Below, one piece after another: positions 15,242-29,620 of a stretch of DNA of 64,000 bases. Position 1 is the stretch's first letter. Every line of letters begins with the position of its first letter. Both the position numbers and the translations under genes were made by a program. The DNA is taken from NCBI RefSeq assembly GCF_024169925.1, contig NZ_JALJXF010000001.1:3044001-3108000 (forward strand), in the 5' to 3' direction. This stretch comes from Methylorubrum extorquens (GTDB taxonomy: Bacteria; Pseudomonadota; Alphaproteobacteria; Rhizobiales; Beijerinckiaceae). The notes beneath the pieces were generated by a model. It worked only from the letters and a program-made list of their open reading frames with translations. It ran no database searches and was not told the origin of the DNA.

Positions 15242-15430
15242 GGGACATCGCCTCCTCACGCGATCTTGTGCGGCAGATAACGCGGTCTAGGCCCGCGGCG
15301 AGACGGCCTCACGGCAACGTTCCTCCGCCGATGCGGCCTCGAAGTCACACCCGATCCGCTCAAGGACGGGTAGTCATGGCGGATGATTTGCAACGCCAAC
15401 CCGCCCCCGTCGGCGGTGACAGGAGCCGCG

Positions 15431-16111
15431 ATGGCAGCCCCCCGAACCGCTGATAAGACGGCGCGCACCAGCATCCGTCGAGTCTTGCTCGCCGCGTTTT
15501 GCCTCATTCCGCTGGCGGCCTGCCAATCCTCGAAGCCGGGCCGGATGGCCGGAGGCGACGACGATGCGGCCTGGTACATCGGTACGATGCCCGACAAGCC
15601 GTTCGACGTGCCGCTGGTCGATCGGTCGCGTATCGACCCGAAGTACCGCCGTCAGGAAGTTGCCTATAGCGGTCCTGAGGCGCCGGGCACGATCGTCGTC
15701 GATATCGATAAGCGTCATCTCGCCCTGGTTCAGGAGGGCGGCACGGCGCTCCAATACGGCGTCGGCGTCGGCAAGGCCGGCTTCTCTTGGAAGGGTGACG
15801 CTCGCATCGGCCGCAAGGGCGTGTGGCCGGATTGGAGCCCCACCACGACGATGGTCTCGCTCAATCCGGGCATCGAGCGCTCGCGCAAGGGCGGCATCGA
15901 TAACCCGCTCGGCGCGCGGGCGCTCTACCTTTACAACGGCAACCGCGACACGCTGTTTCGCATCCACGGCACCAACGAGCCGTGGAGCATCGGCGAGCAG
16001 ATGTCCTCGGGCTGTGTGCGCATGCTCAACGAGGATATCGTTGATCTCTACGAGCGCGTCCCAGTCGGCGCCCGTGTGATCGTGAAGCGCAGCGGCAAGT
16101 ATCGCGCCTGA
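15431..16111 (+). CDS. L,D-transpeptidase (YkuD), lipoprotein
   Basis: A 226-residue cell-envelope enzyme that cross-links peptidoglycan or attaches proteins to it. A lipoprotein signal ends in LAAC (C31). The YkuD domain covers about 85-222, with the active-site motif HGTN (H179), then SSGCVRM (C195 nucleophile, R197). AGGAG lies 7 bases before ATG 15431. A second YkuD protein with the same motif is encoded at 30438-31148 in this window. Confidence 0.93.
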   Translation: MAAPRTADKTARTSIRRVLLAAFCLIPLAACQSSKPGRMAGGDDDAAWYIGTMPDKPFDVPLVDRSRIDPKYRRQEVAYSGPEAPGTIVVDIDKRHLALVQEGGTALQYGVGVGKAGFSWKGDARIGRKGVWPDWSPTTTMVSLNPGIERSRKGGIDNPLGARALYLYNGNRDTLFRIHGTNEPWSIGEQMSSGCVRMLNEDIVDLYERVPVGARVIVKRSGKYRA

Positions 16112-16241
16112 GGACGCCCTCGCATCTAACTGTCACCTCGGATCCTGCCCCTGACGGTCAGCCTCCCTATGAGGCGTGGCCGTGCGCGGGCAGGGGATGG
16201 CCGATCCGGCGACGCAGGATCGAGCAGGAAGGAGCCGTTGG

Positions 16242-16892
16242 ATGCTGATCGGCGTGCATTACCCGAAAGCGGGCGGTTCATCCGTGGGCATGGCCCTCAC
16301 GGAGACCTATGGCGCGCGTCTATTGCGCGATTACGACGAGGCGCCTCCCCGCGTCGACTTACCGATGGCGTTCGATCCGATCGGCTATTTCGCGCGCGAC
16401 TTCGCGATCCCGGCCGGCATTGAGTGCGTCTACGGTCATCTTCACATCAACAAATATCGGCGCATCCCTGACGCGCGGCGATTCGTGATGCTGCGCCATC
16501 CCGTCGATGCATTGATGTCGACGTATTTTTATTTCCAATCGGTTCCCGATAATGCCGGTGGTATTCTCCTTCAATATATCAAAAAGAACAAGCTGACGGT
16601 CTTGGAAATGGCGCGTATTCCGACCTACACGCATTTGATGTCGAGAACGTATTTTGGCGGTGTCGATATGTCGTGCTTCGACCTCATCGGCCGTCATGAT
16701 CGGCGGGACGTATTCTTCGCTTCCCTATCGGCGCTGGCGGAACAGCCGATCAATCCCGACCACGAGATCAACGTGACGCCACGATACGACGAGAGATCGG
16801 AAATGCTCGGCGACACGCAGTTGATATCGCGACTCAACGATATCCTAAGGGACGACGTCCGCTTCTATGAGCGTCACGCCTACAGGGACTGA
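16242..16892 (+). CDS. Sulfotransferase family protein
   Basis: A 216-residue sulfotransferase-like protein that would transfer sulfate from PAPS. The 5'-phosphosulfate loop is at the N-terminus (IGVHYPKAGGSSVG, compare HIPKTAGTS), and the 3'-phosphate motif is RFVMLRHPVDALMSTY. AGGAAGGAG 6-7 bases upstream supports ATG 16242; longer in-frame starts (16176, 16197) would precede the loop with unrelated residues. The middle of the gene (about 16500-16700) is visibly more AT-rich than its neighbours, with runs such as atttttattt, suggesting recent transfer. The acceptor is unknown; surface polysaccharide is common. Confidence 0.82.
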   Translation: MLIGVHYPKAGGSSVGMALTETYGARLLRDYDEAPPRVDLPMAFDPIGYFARDFAIPAGIECVYGHLHINKYRRIPDARRFVMLRHPVDALMSTYFYFQSVPDNAGGILLQYIKKNKLTVLEMARIPTYTHLMSRTYFGGVDMSCFDLIGRHDRRDVFFASLSALAEQPINPDHEINVTPRYDERSEMLGDTQLISRLNDILRDDVRFYERHAYRD

Positions 16893-17008
16893 CGATCCGG
16901 ACGGGCTGACCGGACGTAGACCGCCCGGCTCGATGTCCCGAGTGAGGAACCGCAGCCGGGGCCGGAGCATTTTTTCGGTGCGGCCAAGCTTGGCCGTGGA
17001 GTGTGCGC

Positions 17009-17161
17009 ATGACCATCACCGTGTCGAACCTGCAGCCGATCATCGCGATCCTGGCGGGCATCCTCATCCTGATCGCGCCGCGGCTCCTGAACTATATCGT
17101 CGCGGTCTACCTAATCGTCGTTGGGTTGATCGGCCTGGGTGTGCTGCGTCATTTTTCTTGA
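17009..17161 (+). CDS. DUF3096-type small membrane protein, 50 aa
   Basis: A 50-residue protein consisting almost entirely of two membrane helices: QPIIAILAGILILIAPRLL, then NYIVAVYLIVVGLIGLGVL. The pattern matches DUF3096, an uncharacterised small membrane family. ATG 17009 follows GGAG at about 8 bases. Neighbouring genes are unrelated. GGAAC-N17-CATT upstream (16946-16971) differs from an EcfG promoter by one base. Confidence 0.8.
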   Translation: MTITVSNLQPIIAILAGILILIAPRLLNYIVAVYLIVVGLIGLGVLRHFS

Positions 17162-17380
17162 ACCGCGCCCCGTGGCGCTCGAAGCGGCTCGGACGAAACG
17201 CGCTGAACGCGCGGAAGGTGCCTGTCGTATGAGGTGCGTACTTTCGTTCCTGACAGCGCCTTCACATCGTCACTCCCGGCCGCGGAGCGACACGAAGCTA
17301 ATCCTTGCACTGCGACATGAGATGCGCCACGCCCGCGTGAACGGCGCTAAGGTCGCCACATCCGTCCAGCGGAGAGCCTG

Positions 17381-20047
<2,667 letters not shown>

Positions 20048-20060
20048 GAAAACGACCCAC

Positions 20061-20092
20061 GCCTCCGCGGGCATGACCCGCGGGGGCCTTCC
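20061..20092 (+). terminator. Possible ppdK terminator hairpin
   Basis: A strong GC stem (cctccgcggg / cccgcggggg, four-base loop) 14 bases after the ppdK stop, but without a following T tract. Weak as a Rho-independent terminator; it may act as a 3' stabilising hairpin. Confidence 0.35.
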
Positions 20093-20235
20093 GGGAGGTG
20101 GGGCAAGCTTCGCAATAATTTTGCGGACAGCGGCCTGAACCCGTGTCGCGTGGGCACGTTACCTGCTAGCCGGAGTCCATAGCGCGGAGAGCGCCGATTG
20201 GTCTTCCGACCAGGGCATTCGCGGGACTTCCAGGC

Positions 20236-20493
20236 ATGTCGCACCCCGACTCCCCCTCTGCCCTCCTCGATCATCGCGCCATCGTTCCCGGTCACCGGGC
20301 GATGCAGGCGGCCTATCTCTGGATCATCGCTGCGTTGACCGCGGCGGTCGGTGTGACCGGGCTCGTCTACTTCGAGGCCGACCGCAACGACCGCGAGGCG
20401 GGCCGGATGATCGTCGCCGCCCAGAACGGCAGCGGCTACGCCGCGATTCTCGTCAACGGCCTGATCCGGCAACACGTCCGCCCGAACCCTTAA
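20236..20493 (+). CDS. Hypothetical single-span membrane protein, 85 aa
   Basis: Not recognised. 85 residues with one membrane helix (AYLWIIAALTAAVGVTGLVYF, about 26-46), a cytoplasmic-looking N-terminus and a C-terminal part EADRNDREAGRMIVAAQNGS. ATG 20236 has no strong ribosome site. TGAAC-N16-CGTT upstream (20136-20160) is one mismatch from an EcfG promoter and remains speculative. Confidence 0.55.
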   Translation: MSHPDSPSALLDHRAIVPGHRAMQAAYLWIIAALTAAVGVTGLVYFEADRNDREAGRMIVAAQNGSGYAAILVNGLIRQHVRPNP

Positions 20494-20590
20494 CCGTCCG
20501 GCAACCACGTTCGCGATTAAACTCCGCTCATGAGGAACGGTCGCCCCGGCTTGGTCTAAGCTAGGCCTTCCGGCCGCTCGTGAGCGTGGA

Positions 20591-21505
20591 GTGTCGGCGT
20601 TGCGTACGAGGCGCGTTCGAGGCCTGGGGCTTGGCCCCCGCTGGATCGTCTCGGCCGTGGTGCCGTGGATGCTGGCGAGCGGCCTGCTGGTTTCCTTCAC
20701 CGCTACCGCGGGCACCGACGCGACGCTCCGCTCCGGGAGGCTGTCCGAGCGGGATGTTGCCGCGACAAGCGCGCTGGTCGCCTCCACGACGTGGAGCCCC
20801 GACGTCATCGATGCCGGTCTGGTGGCGCCCGGCGCCTCCCATGAAGCCGAGCCGGGAGAGGACGGACTCCCCGCGCTCGCCGACTCGGACGGCGCCACCC
20901 CCGCCACGCCCCGCGCCGTTGCGCTATCCTCGGTGACGCCGGCGCCCGCCGACGCGACCCCGATCGAGGTCGCCGCGGCGAACCTCGCGCTTCCCGGCTT
21001 CTCGGCTCGTCTCGACCGCGGCCCCTCCGCCCTCGATCCGCAGATGACGGCGCCGGAGGCCAAGTCCCATTATGCCGACCTGATCGATCCGAATGCGATG
21101 GACCGCGAGCAGCGCTGCCTCGCCGAGGCCGTCTATTTCGAGGCGCGCAGCGAGCCCGAGGAGGGTCAGGCCGCCGTCGCACAAGTCATTCTGAACCGCG
21201 TCAAGAGCGGGCTCTACCCGTCCTCGGTCTGCGGCGTCGTCTACCAGAACCGCCACCGCTTCATGGGTTGCCAGTTCTCCTTCGCCTGCGAGGGCAAGTC
21301 GCTGCGCATCACCGATGCGGAATCCTGGCGCAGCGCGACCCGCGTCGCCAGCGCGGTGATCGACGGCCGCACCTATGTCAGCGAGGTCGGCGGCGCGACC
21401 CACTACCACGCCGATTACGTCCGCCCCGGCTGGTCGCGCCGGCTCAAGCGCAAGGACATGATTGGCCGGCACATCTTCTATCAGCTGAAGCCGAACCAAA
21501 CGTGA
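20591..21505 (+). CDS. SleB-type cell wall hydrolase
   Basis: A 304-residue protein with an N-terminal signal or anchor (WIVSAVVPWMLASGLLVSF), a variable linker to about residue 150, and a C-terminal Hydrolase_2/SleB domain: QRCLAEAVYFEARSEPEEGQ, VILNRVKSGLYPSSVCGVVY, then CQFSF and GGATHYHADYV. The catalytic Glu of SleB-like lytic enzymes is in LAEAVYFEAR. It probably cleaves peptidoglycan in the periplasm. Start is a GTG at 20591 preceded by GTGGAG. Confidence 0.88.
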   Translation: MSALRTRRVRGLGLGPRWIVSAVVPWMLASGLLVSFTATAGTDATLRSGRLSERDVAATSALVASTTWSPDVIDAGLVAPGASHEAEPGEDGLPALADSDGATPATPRAVALSSVTPAPADATPIEVAAANLALPGFSARLDRGPSALDPQMTAPEAKSHYADLIDPNAMDREQRCLAEAVYFEARSEPEEGQAAVAQVILNRVKSGLYPSSVCGVVYQNRHRFMGCQFSFACEGKSLRITDAESWRSATRVASAVIDGRTYVSEVGGATHYHADYVRPGWSRRLKRKDMIGRHIFYQLKPNQT

Positions 21506-21530
21506 TGCCGTTCGACGCCGGGGTCTCCAC

Positions 21531-24511
<2,981 letters not shown>

Positions 24512-24533
24512 TCAGTATCGTCCGATGCGGCGA

Positions 24534-25214
24534 TCAGCGGTCGGAGCCGAGACGGACGGTCACCACGGCCGGATTCTGCCGCAGGCGCTCCGCGATGGCC
24601 GCGACGCTCGTCTGCGAGAGCCGGACGAAGGCGATCGTCACCTCCTCCAGCCCCTCTTCCCCGCCGGGGCGCACCACGAACTGGCGCACGCGCGAGGCCC
24701 GCTCGCCGGTGGCGTCCTGCAGCGTGTCGATCGAGAGGCTGCCGGCCTTCACGGTGAGGTGGAGCGTGTGGGTGCGCAACCGGTCGCGCCAGCTCTCCTC
24801 GATCGGCTTCACGCCCGCGAGGATGCCGACAACGAGGATCGTCGCCGCGATGCCCGCCACGTAGAGGCCGCCGCCGACCGCGAGGCCGATGGCCGCCACC
24901 GCCCACAGGCTCGCGGCGGTGGTGAGCCCCTTCACCACCTCGCCGCGCAGGAGGATCGTGCCTGCGCCGAGAAAGCCGATGCCGGAGACGACCTGCGCGG
25001 CGATGCGCGAGGGGTCGAGGGTGACGTTCTTCTGTCCGAGCACGTCGGAGAAGCCGAAGGCCGAGACGATCATGAAGAGGCAGGCGCCGACGCAGACCAG
25101 CATGTGCGTGCGCAGGCCCGCGGCCCAGAGCAGCCGCTCCCGCTCGAAGCCGATCACGCTACCCATCGCCCCCGCGAGCACGAGGCGCGCCACCATTTCC
25201 GCGTTGCCGAGCAT
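24534..25214 (-). CDS. MgtC/SapB family membrane protein
   Basis: A 226-residue inner-membrane protein. The N-terminal ~140 residues are the MgtC domain with four to five hydrophobic helices and the signature GSVIGFERERLLWAAGLRTH plus GIGFLGAGTIL. The C-terminal ~80 residues form a soluble ACT-like domain (HTLHLTVKAGSLSIDTLQDA). MgtC proteins affect magnesium limitation, acid tolerance and ATP synthase activity in other bacteria; the role here is unknown. GGGAGGAG just before ATG 25214 fixes the start. Confidence 0.92.
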   Translation of the reverse strand: MLGNAEMVARLVLAGAMGSVIGFERERLLWAAGLRTHMLVCVGACLFMIVSAFGFSDVLGQKNVTLDPSRIAAQVVSGIGFLGAGTILLRGEVVKGLTTAASLWAVAAIGLAVGGGLYVAGIAATILVVGILAGVKPIEESWRDRLRTHTLHLTVKAGSLSIDTLQDATGERASRVRQFVVRPGGEEGLEEVTIAFVRLSQTSVAAIAERLRQNPAVVTVRLGSDR

Positions 25215-25354
25215 CGCTCCTCCCGATTCGCGTGGGCGGCCGAGAGTGCGTCCAGTTCTCCCGGCGTGCAACGACGGCTCTGCCTTGACGCCCCCGGCGG
25301 CACGGGTCCAATGCGGCGCGCATTCCAGAACCGTCAGCCGCTCGTGGGCCGTCG

Positions 25355-26245
25355 ATGCCGCCGCTTCTTGCCCTCCCCTTCCCGGCCATCGATCCGGTCG
25401 CGGTCTCGATCGGACCGGTCGAGATCAAGTGGTACGCCCTGTCCTACATCGCCGGGCTCGTCGGCGGCTGGTTCTATGCGCGCCGGCTGGTCGCGGCGGA
25501 TTCGCTCTGGGGCGTGGTCAGGCGTCCGACGCTCGCCGATATCGACGACCTGATCGTCTGGGTCGCGCTCGGCGTCGTGCTCGGCGGACGGATCGGCTAC
25601 GTGCTGTTCTACAACCTGCCGCTCTATCTCGATCATCCGATGGAGATCCTGGCGATCCGCAACGGCGGCATGTCGTTCCATGGCGGGTTCCTCGGGGCGA
25701 TTCTGGCGCTGCTGCTCTTTGCGCGGGCGCGCGGCCTCAACGGCTACACCATGCTCGACATCGCCGCGGTGGTGGTGCCGGTGGGTCTGTTCTTCGGCCG
25801 CATCGCCAACTTCGTGAACGGCGAACTCTGGGGGCGCGCCGCGCCGGACTTCCCCTACGCCGTCGTCTTCCCCACCGGGGGCGACGTGCCGCGCTATCCG
25901 AGCCAGCTGTTCGAGGCCGCGACGGAAGGCTTGCTGCTGTTCGTGGTCATGGCGCTCGCCGTGCGCCGCTTCGGCTTCCGCAAGCCGGGGCTGCTCGGCG
26001 GCATCTTCGTCCTCGGCTACGCGCTGGCGCGAACCTTCTGCGAATTCTTCCGCGAGCCGGACCGGCAGCTCGGCTTCCTGTTCGGGCAGGACGTCAACGC
26101 GCTCGGCGGCGGCGTGACCATGGGGATGCTGCTCTGCGTGCCGATGGCGCTGGTCGGGCTCGTCTACATCGTCCTTGCTGCCCGCGGGGTGACGCGGCCT
26201 CGGAAGACGGGGCCGGAGATCCAGGCCGAAGCGGGGCAGATCTGA
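25355..26245 (+). CDS. lgt: Prolipoprotein diacylglyceryl transferase
   Basis: Transfers diacylglycerol from phosphatidylglycerol to the lipobox Cys of prolipoproteins in the inner membrane; the first step of lipoprotein maturation. 296 residues, seven predicted helices. Signature regions: NGGMSFHGGFLGAILALLLF (essential His) and FFGRIANFVNGELWGR (essential Arg/Asn). It starts the run lgt-midA-pgeF, spaced 2 and 26 bases, an arrangement common in alphaproteobacteria. Confidence 0.97.
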   Translation: MPPLLALPFPAIDPVAVSIGPVEIKWYALSYIAGLVGGWFYARRLVAADSLWGVVRRPTLADIDDLIVWVALGVVLGGRIGYVLFYNLPLYLDHPMEILAIRNGGMSFHGGFLGAILALLLFARARGLNGYTMLDIAAVVVPVGLFFGRIANFVNGELWGRAAPDFPYAVVFPTGGDVPRYPSQLFEAATEGLLLFVVMALAVRRFGFRKPGLLGGIFVLGYALARTFCEFFREPDRQLGFLFGQDVNALGGGVTMGMLLCVPMALVGLVYIVLAARGVTRPRKTGPEIQAEAGQI

Positions 26246-26247
26246 AC

Positions 26248-27333
26248 GTGAGCCCCGAGGCGACGCCGCTGCTGGCGATCCTGGCGCGGGAGATCCACGC
26301 GAGCGGACCGCTCGGCCTCGACCGCTACATGGCGCTCTGCCTCGGGCATCCGCTGCACGGCTACTACGCCACGCGCGATCCCTTCGGCCGGGCCGGCGAC
26401 TTCGTCACCGCGCCGGAGATCAGCCAGATGTTCGGCGAGCTGGTCGGCGCCTGGGCCGCCGCGGTGCTGGCGATGATGCCGGCGACGGGCGTGCGTCCCT
26501 GCCTCGTCGAACTCGGGCCCGGCCGCGGCACGCTGATGGCCGACGCGCTGCGGGCCCTGCGCGCGGCCGGCAGCGACTTCGAGCTGCATCTCGTCGAGAC
26601 CAGCCCGGTGTTGCGCGGGCTCCAGGCGGACCGGCTCGCCGACGCAGCGCCGACCTTCCACGACTCGGTGGCAAGCCTGCCGGATGCGCCGCTTCTCGTC
26701 ATCGCCAACGAGTTCTTCGACGCCCTCCCCGCCCGCCAGTTCGTCCGGACGGCGCTTGGATGGTGCGAGCGCCGCGTGGGTCTGACGCCGGAGGGCGACG
26801 CCCTGGCCTTCGGCCTCGACCCGGAGCCCGATCCGCGTCTTACGGCGCCGGCGTCGGCAGGCGCGGTGCTGACCCTGCCGAGCCAGGGGCTCGCCGTGAT
26901 GCGCGATCTCGGCCGCCGTCTCGTCGCGCGGGGCGGCGTCCTCCTCGCGATCGATTACGGATACGACCAGCCCGGCTTCGGCGACACCTTCCAGGCGGTT
27001 GCCGGCCACCGCTTTGCCGACCCGCTCGCCCGGCCCGGCGAGGCCGACCTGACGCTGCACGTCGATTTCGGCGCGCTGGCCCGCGCGGCGGCCGCGGAAG
27101 ACGCCGCCGTGCACGGCCCCGTGACGCAGCGCGATTTCCTGCTGGGGCTCGGCCTTGCGATGCGCGCCGAGCGGCTCAAGGCTCGCGCCACGCCGGATCA
27201 GACGCAGGCGATCGACGCCGCCGCCTTTCGCCTGACCGACCCGGACCCGCGCGGGATGGGCGCCCTGTTCAAGGTGCTCTGCGCCAGCCATCCCGCGCTC
27301 GGACCGCTCCCGGCGCTTCCGCCCCCTTCCTGA
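26248..27333 (+). CDS. SAM-dependent methyltransferase, MidA/NDUFAF7 type
   Basis: A 361-residue class I methyltransferase of the family that includes NDUFAF7/MidA (arginine methylation in complex I assembly in eukaryotes). Visible: YYATRDPFGRAGDFVTAPEI, the SAM-binding LVELGPGRGTLMADALRAL, VIANEFFDALPARQFV, and GGVLLAIDYGYD. GTG 26248 begins 3 bases after the lgt stop and yields the proper family N-terminus; the bacterial substrate is not established. Overlapping context suggests co-transcription with lgt and pgeF. Confidence 0.9.
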   Translation: MSPEATPLLAILAREIHASGPLGLDRYMALCLGHPLHGYYATRDPFGRAGDFVTAPEISQMFGELVGAWAAAVLAMMPATGVRPCLVELGPGRGTLMADALRALRAAGSDFELHLVETSPVLRGLQADRLADAAPTFHDSVASLPDAPLLVIANEFFDALPARQFVRTALGWCERRVGLTPEGDALAFGLDPEPDPRLTAPASAGAVLTLPSQGLAVMRDLGRRLVARGGVLLAIDYGYDQPGFGDTFQAVAGHRFADPLARPGEADLTLHVDFGALARAAAAEDAAVHGPVTQRDFLLGLGLAMRAERLKARATPDQTQAIDAAAFRLTDPDPRGMGALFKVLCASHPALGPLPALPPPS

Positions 27334-27359
27334 GACTTCCAGAGAAAGTCTGCGAGACC

Positions 27360-28127
27360 ATGTTCATCGAAGCGCCCGAGCTGAGCTCGCACTCCTACAT
27401 CCGGCACGCCTTCTTCACTCGGCAGGGCGGCGTCTCGGATGGGCTCTACGCCTCGCTGAACGGCGGGATCGGCTCGAACGACGATCCGGTAACGGTCGCC
27501 GAGAACCGGGCGCGGATGTGCGCGCAGCTTGGGCTCCCGCGCGAGAATCTCGTCAGCCTCTACCAAGTGCATTCGGCTGAGGTCGTGACCGTCGAAGTGC
27601 CCTTCCCCCTGGCCGAGCGCCCGAAGGCGGACGCCATGGTGACGCGCGTGCCCGGCCTCGCGCTCGGCATCGCCACGGCCGATTGCGGGCCGATCCTGTT
27701 CGCCGACCCGGAAAATCGCGTCGTCGGCGCGGCCCATGCCGGCTGGAAGGGCGCGCTCGGGGGCGTGGTCGAAGCGACGGTCGCGGCCATGGAGGCGCTC
27801 GGTGCCGAACGCCGGAGCATCGTCGCTGTCCTCGGGCCGACGATCGCGCAAGCCTGCTACGAGGTCGGTCTGGATTTCATCGAGCGCTTCCGGGCCGAGG
27901 TGACCGATTGCGAGGCCTTCTTCAAAGAAGGGCGGCCGGGCCACGCGCAGTTCGATCTGCCGGGTTTCATTCTCGCGCGGCTGGCCCAGGCGGGGATCGG
28001 CGAGGCGACCTCGCTCGGCTTATGCACCTACGCCGATCCCGACCGGTTCTATAGTTTCCGCCGTACCACGCACCGGAGCGAACCGGATTACGGGCGCCTG
28101 ATCTCGGCGATCGCATTGACGCCGTAG
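27360..28127 (+). CDS. pgeF: Peptidoglycan editing factor PgeF (YfiH, laccase domain)
   Basis: A 255-residue copper/zinc-dependent YfiH protein. Metal-site motifs: HSAEVVTV, ATADCGPILF and HAGWKGALGGVVEA, and a C-terminal FYSFRRTTHRSEPDYGR. In E. coli the protein corrects misincorporated L-Ser in peptidoglycan precursors; older names are polyphenol oxidase or purine phosphorylase. Start ATG 27360. Last gene of lgt-midA-pgeF; a terminator follows at 28172. Confidence 0.93.
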   Translation: MFIEAPELSSHSYIRHAFFTRQGGVSDGLYASLNGGIGSNDDPVTVAENRARMCAQLGLPRENLVSLYQVHSAEVVTVEVPFPLAERPKADAMVTRVPGLALGIATADCGPILFADPENRVVGAAHAGWKGALGGVVEATVAAMEALGAERRSIVAVLGPTIAQACYEVGLDFIERFRAEVTDCEAFFKEGRPGHAQFDLPGFILARLAQAGIGEATSLGLCTYADPDRFYSFRRTTHRSEPDYGRLISAIALTP

Positions 28128-28523
28128 GGGTTTTTTCGGAGATCCCACAGAAATCGTTGCATCCGTGCAACGCCGGCCGCAAGGGTGCCTACGGCCGGGC
28201 TTTTGTGCGCTGAAGCACTCGCATCCCGCACTGCATCCATCGTAAGCCTCTCCCCGTCGCGGAACGCCGTGGTTGCACCCCTGCGACAATCTGTCCGGAA
28301 CCGTCACCAAAAAAAGCTCGGCCGTATGTGAACCTTGGCCGTTCGGTAACGTTTCCCGGTTGGAACGACGGCGGACAAAGACCACCGCCACAAAGGGGCC
28401 GCTTTCGAGACGGTCGGCGTGGTCAAGCCGCAACAGCATCTTCCGAGATGCTGGCATAGATACGGGGCACCGTGCCGCCTCGCTTCTCCGGAAGCATCGG
28501 TACAGTCAGAGAGGACCAGAGTA
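28128..28523. other. 396-base intergenic region with terminator and porin leader
   Basis: Holds a small hairpin (28156-28171, gttgca / tgcaac), the pgeF terminator (28172-28204), and then ~320 bases that must contain the promoter and 5' leader of the abundant-type outer-membrane protein gene. I could not identify an exact promoter or a small gene here. Confidence 0.4.
28172..28204 (+). terminator. Terminator after pgeF
   Basis: GC-rich stem gccggccg / cggccgggc followed by tttt, 44 bases after the pgeF stop. Confidence 0.7.
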
Positions 28524-29396
28524 ATGAAATCCTTCCTTCGCGCCGGCACGGCCATCGCCGGCATCGCCTTCGCCGGTTCGGCGCTCGCTGCCGACCTCCC
28601 GCGCCGCGCGGCTCCCCCGCCGGTGTTCCAGCCGGTGCCGGTGTTCACCTGGACGGGCTTCTACGCCGGTTTCAACGCCGGTTACGGCTTCGGCACCCAG
28701 GACGACCGCGTCCCGACCGTGATCGGCGTCGGCCCGGCCTCCCTGCTCGTGCCCCCGGGCACCACGGCCGTGGTGGCCTTCAACAACCGCGAGTCCAACG
28801 AGGGCTTCGTCGGCGGTGGTCAGATCGGCTACAACTACCAGTTCACCCCGGGCTCGGGCGTCGTGATCGGCGTCGAGGCTGACGCCCAGTACGCCGATTT
28901 CGGCCGTGACCGGAACCGCTTCCTGTCGACCAGCCCGCTGGCCGCCCAGCAGGTGTTCAACCCGGCCGGTCTCTCGGGCCTCGACTTCTTCGGCACCGTC
29001 CGCGGCCGTCTCGGCTACGCCTTCGACCGCACCCTCGTGTACGGCACCGGCGGCTTCGCCTACGGTTCCGGCGGCGGTCGTGAGTTCGGCACCGGCGTGT
29101 CGAGCAACGACTTCCAGACCGGTTGGGCCGCTGGTGGTGGTATCGAGTACGCTCTCCCGACCGACTCGTTCCTGAACTTCTTCAAGTCGTCGGCCGTGAC
29201 CCTGAAGGTCGAAGGTCTGTACGTGAACCTCGACCGCGGCACCGGCGGCCGTGGCGCCTTCGCCACCGACAACCAGGGCCGTACGGTCTCCGTGACCAGC
29301 CCGGGCGTCGTGCTCGTCAGCGGTGGCCAGCAGGTCCGCGAGACCGAGTTCGCCGTCGTCCGCGCCGGCCTGAACTACAAGTTCGGCTCGTACTAG
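28524..29396 (+). CDS. Outer-membrane beta-barrel protein (Omp25/31-like)
   Basis: A 290-residue outer-membrane protein. Signal peptide MKSFLRAGTAIAGIAFAGSA cleaved near ALA-ADLP, then the Pro-rich start APPPVFQPVPVFTWTGFYAG common to rhizobial-order small porins, Gly/aromatic alternating strands (GFYAGFNAGYGFG, FVGGGQIGYNYQF, VRGRLGYAFDRTLVYGTGG) and a terminal strand RAGLNYKFGSY. Roughly eight strands fit an Omp25/31-type barrel. Codon use is strongly biased toward ggc/ctg/gtc, suggesting high expression. A strong terminator follows directly. Confidence 0.9.
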   Translation: MKSFLRAGTAIAGIAFAGSALAADLPRRAAPPPVFQPVPVFTWTGFYAGFNAGYGFGTQDDRVPTVIGVGPASLLVPPGTTAVVAFNNRESNEGFVGGGQIGYNYQFTPGSGVVIGVEADAQYADFGRDRNRFLSTSPLAAQQVFNPAGLSGLDFFGTVRGRLGYAFDRTLVYGTGGFAYGSGGGREFGTGVSSNDFQTGWAAGGGIEYALPTDSFLNFFKSSAVTLKVEGLYVNLDRGTGGRGAFATDNQGRTVSVTSPGVVLVSGGQQVRETEFAVVRAGLNYKFGSY

Positions 29397-29446
29397 TATC
29401 CGGAACTTCGGCGGTCCCTCACCGGACCGCCGGACCTCCCTTAGAA

Positions 29447-29474
29447 AAGCCCGGCTTCGCGCCGGGCTTTTTTT
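29447..29474 (+). terminator. Strong terminator after the beta-barrel gene
   Basis: Stem agcccggc / gccgggct with a short tcgc loop and seven T. A second hairpin (ggcggtcc / ggaccgcc, 29410-29431) lies between the stop codon and this terminator and could stabilise the mRNA 3' end. Confidence 0.92.
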
Positions 29475-29620
29475 ATGGCCATTCCGTGCGGCGCCTGGGT
29501 ACGAACCGCCCCGCCGCGAGCGGGGAATCGACGCTGGCCCCCTGACAAAAGCTCCACAGGTCCCCATCTCGTAGCCGCCGCGCGGTGTCGACGCCGTCGG
29601 CGCCTCAGGGAGACGGCTCC

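Noticed and set aside
16946..16971. GGAAC-N17-CATT upstream of the DUF3096 gene
   Set aside because: One mismatch in the -10; insufficient by itself.
20136..20160. TGAAC-N16-CGTT upstream of the 85-residue membrane protein
   Set aside because: One mismatch in the -35. Several one-mismatch matches are expected by chance in this amount of intergenic DNA, and nothing else links the gene to stress.
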